Shown here: piece by piece, positions 58,178 through 64,000 of the stretch
Layout: each line of letters opens with the position of its first letter
How positions within the stretch are numbered: position 1 is the stretch's first letter
NCBI GenBank assembly: GCA_963281255.1
Contig: OY725488.1
Span: 2,517,986-2,581,985, forward strand
Length of the DNA: 64,000 bases
Direction: 5' to 3'
From: Aphrocallistes beatrix
Lineage: Eukaryota > Porifera > Hexactinellida > Sceptrulophora > Aphrocallistidae
Notes under the pieces: generated by a model
Databases searched by the model: none
Told to the model about the DNA's origin: nothing
The model's input: only the letters and a program-made list of their open reading frames with translations
Translations under genes and position numbers: made by a program

Positions 58178-58620
58178 CAGTGGAACCTGTATATAACGGC
58201 CACCCAAGGGACTGGACAAAATTGGCCGTTATACACAGGTGGCCGTTATATACAGGTGATTGTCTTAATCCCCAAAAGGTATCAACGTAGTGAAATGAAT
58301 ATCAAGCTTTTAGAAATCTATTACTTGAAGTAATATAATGAAACTTGTTTATCGTTCGTAACAGGTTCTGTCATAAACACATAAAAGGTGAAAAAGGTGA
58401 TGGTCGTTATAGACAGGTAGTGACCATTATAGACATATAATGGCCGTTATACACAGTTTTGGGTCAGTAAGGGACTGCAAATGGGTGGCCGCTGGCCGCG
58501 TTGAGCAGGTGACCGCTATACACAGGGTCAATATTATGGAATTTCGGACGGGACTGTTCAATGGTGGCCGCTATAGACAGGTGACCGTTTACAGAGTGGC
58601 CGTTATAGCAGGTTCGACTG
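58178..58620. mobile_element. Tigger-like MITE with GGCCGTTATA repeats, copy C
   Basis: CAGTGGAACCTGTATATAAC at left and TATAGCAGGTTCGACTG at right, TA on both sides, 443 bp. Closest to copy B. Confidence 0.84.
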
Positions 58621-58654
58621 TATATATATATTAATCGAGTTTTAATAGTAAGGA

Positions 58655-59833
58655 TTCCCAATGATGTTTACGAAGTCAATGAGAATGCAGATTAAAGAAC
58701 CCTTAATTAATTCAGAATTAATTTACCAATAGACACGCAGAATGAGATTAATCGGCATAGCTGAAAGCATAAATGATTAAGCTCTGAAATTCTCGGAAAA
58801 AGTGCTTTGATAAAATGAGAGACCTCGAAACTATACATATATTTAAAACTAAATAACTTTACGATGAAAAGTGATAAAAGAAAAATTTCAACAGATAAAT
58901 GTTAATTATTTATCTTGACACCTTTTGATGAATATATGCAGTGTGTTAAGAAATTGTATTCCTCTCAAACATCTGAACATTTAGAAGTAAAACAAAATTG
59001 ATAAACACTCTATTAACTTTGCATATATACTAGCCCTTAGTATAATACATTGATAATTCAATTCAGCATTTTTACTATGAGTTTTTCTAAAATTTAAATA
59101 CTGTCACCTTTTCAAAGCTTGAATCAACTGGTAAAAGCAATACTAGTTTTTTTGGTCGTTCAAAAATACTTTTTCCTATAAAAGCAACGAAAGTTTTCCA
59201 TCCAGAGATCCCACAAATGCGCCGCGATACCAAGTTAGTATAATCTGGCACGGGCATTGATGAATAAAGTCCAGATGTGCTAGTCGATACTGACTTGGTA
59301 ACGCGGCGCATTTGGGGGTGTCTGGGGATGGCAACTGCATGATAAAAGGGGAGGCAAATCTTTTTTCATTTGATGCAGACACAAATTATTCGTGGCCTGC
59401 AAGATACAAGCGAACGAAGCGCACATTTTAAATGATATTAAATGTTATTTATTCTTTTGAAATAAATATAGGCCTGATATTTTGTCTCGATTCGCAATTA
59501 ATCAATGAAACTCAGTATTTGCCTCTATGGGTGTAAAGTATTCATTTCCTGGAAATTTGTCTCAATTAATTGAAAGCGCAGTCAGCTGTATTTTACATAT
59601 CATTTGAAAAACATGGTAATAAAAACAGTGATGGTAACGATTAATATAATCTCGTGATTTACCCGAATAGGATGTAGTGTAAAAGTAATTAGTACTTTTT
59701 ACATTTTCAACCCTAAATCTAACCAATCTAACCATAACTTTACTATTAAATAGGAATAAATAATGTGATACAAAATTTTAATACCAAATAAAATTTAAAA
59801 TATTGATAAGTAAAATTAATATTATTTAATATA
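58655..59833. other. Region 3' of testin, no gene recognised
   Basis: Overlapping minus-strand frames at 59,087-59,382 (68-74 codons) share an inverted pair, TTTGGTATCGCGGCGCAT-like at about 59,220 and GTAACGCGGCGCATTTG at about 59,297. Neither protein is recognised. 59,405-59,425 is a small scrap of the Helitron hairpin. The testin 3' UTR should lie just left of 59,834. Confidence 0.35.
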
Positions 59834-61045
59834 TTATATATTTTTTCTAGATTTATAGCAAATTTTAGAGCAATATAAGAAACTTCCTTTTGGTAAAAAT
59901 GGGGATCCAAGCAACGAAGTAGAGCAATAATGACACTTGAAACATAATGGACTTCCATGCCAATCAAATTCTCCATGTGATAATCTCGGGTCATCTACTC
60001 GAATAAAATTACCGCATGTTGCACAACCCTTTGAATACAAATTGGCAAAGCATATTAAACAATACGGATGTCCATTATCAGCTACCATGTATTTTTTCCC
60101 ACCTAGAAGTGTGTCACAATCAATACAGCAAAAATGTTGCAAATGCCAGTTCAATCCTTCTGCTTTTGTAAATTCTTTAGAAAATATGAGCTCATCGCAT
60201 GCAGCACATCGGGGTTTAATTGTTTCAGCATGATGTCTTCCGCAGTATAATTTTCCATTGGAATAAAAATAAATTAAATCAACCAATAATTCCTTACAAT
60301 CTGAACAAATAAAGCAATGTGCATGGAAAAATATTGATCGAGCTGATTCATCGAGCATAATAGCCGCATCTCCAATTTTAAGTGGCTTTGTACAACCTGA
60401 GCAATTCCAAGCGAGTTCAGTAAAATTTGCTCTAATGGTTGCACGAGAAATTCGTTCCTTTCGTAATTGAATGAAAGCCCTGACTTGTTCAAACTCATTT
60501 TCGCTCAAGTTACACTTGTTATGTTCGATCACAAAAGTATCATGCTTTGGAAGCTGATAAGCAAATTGTTGATTTCGGTAGATTCTTCCTCGTGGTTCTA
60601 ATGGGTTTTTATCCTTGGGCAGAGAGGACAAATATGCGTCTATTAATTGTTTGGTTATTCCCTTAGGAATCCAATTCAAAAGATCAAATTTATCTACATG
60701 ATTTAAATCTTGAGGGAAGTAAATATTTTCAAAATTAGATCGATGAGACTCATATTCTTGTATATCGTGATCCATCCTTGGACATTTACAATGCAGACAT
60801 ATTTTCCTCCAAAAATGCAAAGAAAAACCAGGACATTTTATTCCACATTTAATGCATGGGCGACCAGCATCCACATCATGTACCAGTATACCACGTTTGT
60901 CAGCTATTGCGCGTACAGATGCCAGGTTTCTATCAGTTTTACTAGAATCATCTCTGACCTTAATATCAGTGAAAGCTTGATGAAATTCATCATCCTTATG
61001 TACATCAAGAGTAATTGAATTTTTTGTAGGTACATATCGTGCCAT
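59834..61045 (-). CDS. TES: Testin-like PET and triple-LIM protein
   Basis: An intact single-exon frame of 403 codons from ATG 61,045; an upstream in-frame TTG should not be taken as the start. Residues 64-93 form the Cys-rich motif before PET (PCIKCGIKC, HFWRKICLHCKC). The PET domain spans about 120-205 (LLNWIPKGITKQLIDAYLSS, YQLPKHD). LIM1 is at about 215-271 (CSGC, CSDC, CGRHH), LIM2 at 280-332 (CAAC, CCIDC, CLIC) and LIM3 at 341-397 (CATC, CFKCHYC, CSKIC). This order and length match testin, which localises to focal adhesions and actin through zinc-binding LIM domains; prickle is longer, with a C-terminal extension. No intron is evident, which is unusual beside a gene with 13-kb introns; a processed copy is possible but the frame is fully open. 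A Mutator element lies 91 bp upstream. Confidence 0.9.
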   Translation of the reverse strand: MARYVPTKNSITLDVHKDDEFHQAFTDIKVRDDSSKTDRNLASVRAIADKRGILVHDVDAGRPCIKCGIKCPGFSLHFWRKICLHCKCPRMDHDIQEYESHRSNFENIYFPQDLNHVDKFDLLNWIPKGITKQLIDAYLSSLPKDKNPLEPRGRIYRNQQFAYQLPKHDTFVIEHNKCNLSENEFEQVRAFIQLRKERISRATIRANFTELAWNCSGCTKPLKIGDAAIMLDESARSIFFHAHCFICSDCKELLVDLIYFYSNGKLYCGRHHAETIKPRCAACDELIFSKEFTKAEGLNWHLQHFCCIDCDTLLGGKKYMVADNGHPYCLICFANLYSKGCATCGNFIRVDDPRLSHGEFDWHGSPLCFKCHYCSTSLLGSPFLPKGSFLYCSKICYKSRKNI

Positions 61046-61358
61046 CAATAACAAAAAAGTGAAAGAAAAATCTTTTAAAAAACTGCCTTAGTAAAAATGA
61101 ATATACATTAATTGTCATAATATAGGTTGTCTAAGGGAACCGGACACTTCCGCCCCGGACATTTCCCCCCCGGACACTTCCCCCCCAGTTAATGAATGAT
61201 ACTAAATCGCGGACATTTCCCCCCCAAAGTGTTGATATTGATCACCGCTATGTTGAATATTAACAGTTAATAGAATCCACTGAAATTTGTGGTGTTAACA
61301 ATAACAATTCAAATGCATAAATTACGATTAATGCGAATAATTTGACCTACTATTACAA

Positions 61359-61895
61359 ATGGAAGTTATCACCAGCAGGGCCGGCGACAGGGGGGGTAGC
61401 TTGGGGTAAAACCGGGGGGCCCCAGGTCGGCATGTAATAGTTTCTTTAGGATTTAAGATGTCCATTGTAATTGGGTCTTGTATGTACATAATAAGCTTGT
61501 ATCACAATATGAATTCCTTTGTTTCAGTTTTCACTAATAGAATAATGGGGGCCCCGGTTGGAGGGGCCCGGCCAGAAATCTTACTAGGGGGCCCGTAAAT
61601 ACTGTCGCCGGCCCTGATCACCAGTACTAAAGGGAAGAAGCAACTAGCGTATGAAGGCTACATTTACGTCTTTCAAAAAAGACTTGCATCGGGGATAGAT
61701 TCTTACGAATGCCAAAGGAGAAGAAACTATGGGTGTAATGCTAGGATTAAGATCTTGGATGATTCAATCGTCGATGCAAATAACGATCACACACATGCTC
61801 CTGCGATGAATCATGTGGAAGTTCAAAAGCTGCGTCATGGAATTAAGCGTAAAGCAATTGAATCGCAAGAGACTCCTCAACAAATTATATCATAA
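61359..61895 (+). pseudogene. FLYWCH-type N-terminal segment of a MULE transposase
   Basis: From ATG 61,359 the frame is MEVITS, then (across the hAT MITE at 61,376-61,616 and its duplicated ATCACCAG) TKGKKQLAYEGYIYVFQK, SYECQRRRNYGCNARIKI and DANNDHTHAPAMNHVEVQ, ending QETPQQIIS and a stop at 61,895. The spacing F/Y-C-C-H-H (YEC, GCNA, HTH) is the FLYWCH zinc finger that starts many animal MULE transposases. The catalytic domain that should follow is absent. Inactive, being both truncated and interrupted. Confidence 0.75.
61376..61616. mobile_element. hAT MITE with perfect 8-bp duplication, in FLYWCH gene
   Basis: CAGGGCCGGCGACAG at left and CTGTCGCCGGCCCTG at right, 15 bp exact; ATCACCAG duplicated at 61,368-61,375 and 61,617-61,624. 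241 bp, GC-rich tips. Confidence 0.93.
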
Positions 61896-62113
61896 TTTAT
61901 CTTTCTGAAATTTCTAGATTATCGTTTGTCGCATAAATTATATGTTAGTTATTCTATTTATTCTAATACTAATGTTAATCAAATAATTAATACATTATTT
62001 ATAAAGACAGCTGAATATATAAGCAAATACTAGTAACGGGGGGGAAATGTCCTAGGGGAAGTATCATTCATTAACTGGGGGGGAAGTGTCCGGGGGGGAA
62101 ATGTCCTAGACCC

Positions 62114-64000
62114 GTTGTATAAGAAATGGAATAGTCAAATTGATAAATACTTCAAAATCTCATTAAATTTTGATATATACAGGATAATAAAGATGCGAAA
62201 ATTATGAAAAAGCAAACATGTGGTGGTATTCGCCGGCCAGAATAGATTCAAATGTGCAATGAAAAAATTGAACAAATCGGTGAAAAAGTCAAAAGTTTGC
62301 TGGCATAGGAAAGGCCAACCTTATCTTTGAATCATTGAAATCTGATGATTTTATATTATGCGACGATAAAATTTTAAATTATCTCAAACTTGGGTAATTT
62401 TCTATTCTCAGCATTTATGGTCCACTAATACAAAAATTAAAAATTGTCATCTCTCTATAAAATAATGTCATTATTTTAATGAAAATTATTTTGCCTTATT
62501 ATTCTACTGCTCCAAAGTATTTATGAAACAATTACAAACATAAATGGATGATTACTAAGGCCAGAATGTTATAAACATATTTTTCGTCTTTGCTTATTTG
62601 AAGCCTTTATTTTCGGCGCAATTTAAAAAAATTTTAAATTTTCCCCTGTCGAAGTGGCTCGTGCAATCTGGTTGATTTTTTACAGACATATTCTGTTCTA
62701 TATTTTAAATTTACCGCACAGATTGTTGATATTGTTCATAGATTTCAATCTAGAGAGCAATATGCCTCAAAAAATTAAAAAAAGCTGCAAATCATCCCCC
62801 CAAAGGGCTTTCGTCACAAATTTTGACTGTAGACATTAATAGAGCACAAAAAGCTGTTTGAAAAATCACCAAATGTGTCATAGAACATGAAATATTGGTC
62901 AACATTGATAAAATTATGTGTTTTTAGAAATAAAATCGAAATCCAAAAATCCAAGGAGTGAAAAATATATTAATGACATTTGATATACCTACTAGAAGTG
63001 CCTCTTCATAAAACTCGACTAGCCCCACTTAGAAAGGAATCGTGTAAAGAGAACTAGCAAAAAGTTTAAGCACATGTCCGATACAATAGACCCATTGGGT
63101 AAAATTAATTGAAATAAGTTGGCGAGATTAAATTTCACAAAATTTCAAAACCTAAAATCCTCCCTGTGATTATTACTCAAGAATTAACCAGTAATTTTTT
63201 TAAAAATCAACAAAAGATACCCAATTGTCTGTTCTTAAAAGTGACTGGTTGTGAAATGCGATATGCTTGTTAAAAGGCTTTATTCCAAATTCCAATCAGT
63301 CATTTTGAAGAGCGATAATTTTTGCATCCTTTTCAACAGGGACATTTTGAAAATATTGAATAATTTTTGAATTGTGATGACATAATGGATTTTGGATTGG
63401 GAATTTTGTGAAATTTCATCAACATTCTTGAGACAAGTCAAATATTTGATCTAAAGAGGCCGAACTGCAAATTTGGAATTTATTTTGTCCAAATGTCACC
63501 TTTTACTATTTTTAGATTTTGAGCAGCGATGCCAATTAAATCAAATCAAAATTTAGAAATCGTAGTTTATTCACAATTTAGAATTTCCTCGATTTTTTCG
63601 ATTGATCGAAAACATAGAATAGTACACTCATTAGACAAAAAACCTCCTACACATTCTAAAAATCAACTGAAATAGTTCTTCTATATCAGGATTCATTGTG
63701 GATCAATAAATCCGAGAAAAAGGAAGATATACACAAATTTAGTCACAAATTGGTATTTTAAAATATGCAAATTAAACGAGCGTTATCTTAGCAGCGGATT
63801 CAGCAGCGGATTCGCATGTCAGACAAAACCGTTTATAAATCAAAAAATATGTGAGATATAAAGAAACTAATTATACCAACGTGTAGGGGAGGGTTTGGAG
63901 ATTCATATATCATGCTCAAAAAATCAAAATATTATATGGTGACCATGGATGAGTACATTTTGTCCATGTCACAGATAACAGTTAATAACTTGAAAAATAT
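62114..64000. other. Mostly unassigned AT-rich sequence
   Basis: 62,215-62,325 matches the tip region of the fold-back TTAA element (AAAGTCAAAAGTTTGC, GGAAAGGCCAACCTTA). The rest to the window end contains only short frames and no repeat that I can place. If testin has a distal promoter or first exon it would lie here. Confidence 0.35.

Larger units (their letters stand above)
55704..58654 (-). mobile_element. Helitron N1 copy carrying four insertions
   Basis: 3' end at 55,704 and 5' TCCTTACTATTAAAACTCG at 58,654 with A outside. Without the hAT element (55,819) and three TA-flanked MITEs (57,257; 57,689; 58,178) it is about 580 bp, the normal family size. All three MITEs lie in its microsatellite. 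Confidence 0.7.
61136..62113 (+). mobile_element. Mutator-like (MULE) element with FLYWCH gene
   Basis: 978 bp between GTTGTCTAAG (61,126-61,135) and GTTGTATAAG (62,114-62,123), a 10-bp duplication with one mismatch, in the 8-10 bp range of Mutator elements. Tips are rich in GGACATTTCCCCCCC and GGACACTTCCCCCCC, inverted at the other end, followed by AGTTAATGAATGATACT in both arms. Encodes only the N-terminal part of a transposase. Confidence 0.75.

Noticed and set aside
59087-59382. Two overlapping minus-strand frames 3' of testin
   Set aside because: Mutually exclusive frames without recognisable domains; the local inverted pair suggests repeat-derived text.
61046-61054. Testin start three codons upstream
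   Set aside because: The codon is TTG; the first ATG in frame is at 61,045 and fits the protein better.
1-64000. CRISPR array, bacterial operon or prophage
   Set aside because: No regularly spaced direct repeats with unique spacers and no bacterial gene organisation; content is eukaryotic.

Overview
This is AT-rich animal DNA, not bacterial. Evidence: two spliced exons of an ESRP/fusilli RNA-binding protein, an intact PET/LIM testin gene, and a dense set of eukaryotic transposons (Helitron, Tc1/mariner, hAT, P, Harbinger, Mutator, TTAA-flanked elements, CR1 and a tRNA-derived SINE). I cannot name the species from sequence alone; an invertebrate with a repeat-rich genome fits best. Host coding sequence is only about 2 kb of the 64 kb. 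Most of the rest can be assigned to mobile elements, many nested two or three deep. Layout: 1-9,790 is Helitron-like copies, TTAA-flanked elements and short inverted-repeat elements (MITEs). 9,790-11,116 is a broken CR1-type reverse transcriptase. 12,271-12,497 and 26,152-26,780 are consecutive minus-strand exons of an ESRP gene, separated by a 13.65-kb intron. That intron holds a P element with THAP transposase, Helitrons, TTAA elements, a 427-bp MITE and a decayed transposon gene. 27,000-36,500 is fold-back TTAA elements and a Harbinger element with transposase plus Myb/SANT genes. 36,800-46,000 is hAT and mariner MITEs, a SINE and transposon-gene relics. 46,100-51,035 holds two copies of a hAT-ended element with a decayed but recognisable gene. 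51,150-58,654 is fold-backs and one Helitron that accumulated a hAT element and three TA-targeting MITEs. 59,834-61,045 is testin, with a FLYWCH-type Mutator element 91 bp upstream of its ATG. 62,114-64,000 has little that I recognise. The main theme is one abundant non-autonomous Helitron-like family (about 550 bp; starts TCCTTACTATTAAAACTCG, ends in three stacked GC-rich hairpins and CTTG, inserted between A and T). Each copy carries a TA/TG microsatellite and two TGACGTCA palindromes with AP-1-like motifs. The microsatellite has repeatedly received TA-targeting MITEs, and a second short site in the element received both a P element and a hAT element. One copy lies 5 nt downstream of an ESRP splice donor. 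Where I give target-site duplications and end sequences they are read directly; superfamily names follow from those hallmarks or recognisable protein motifs; regulatory effects are inference.
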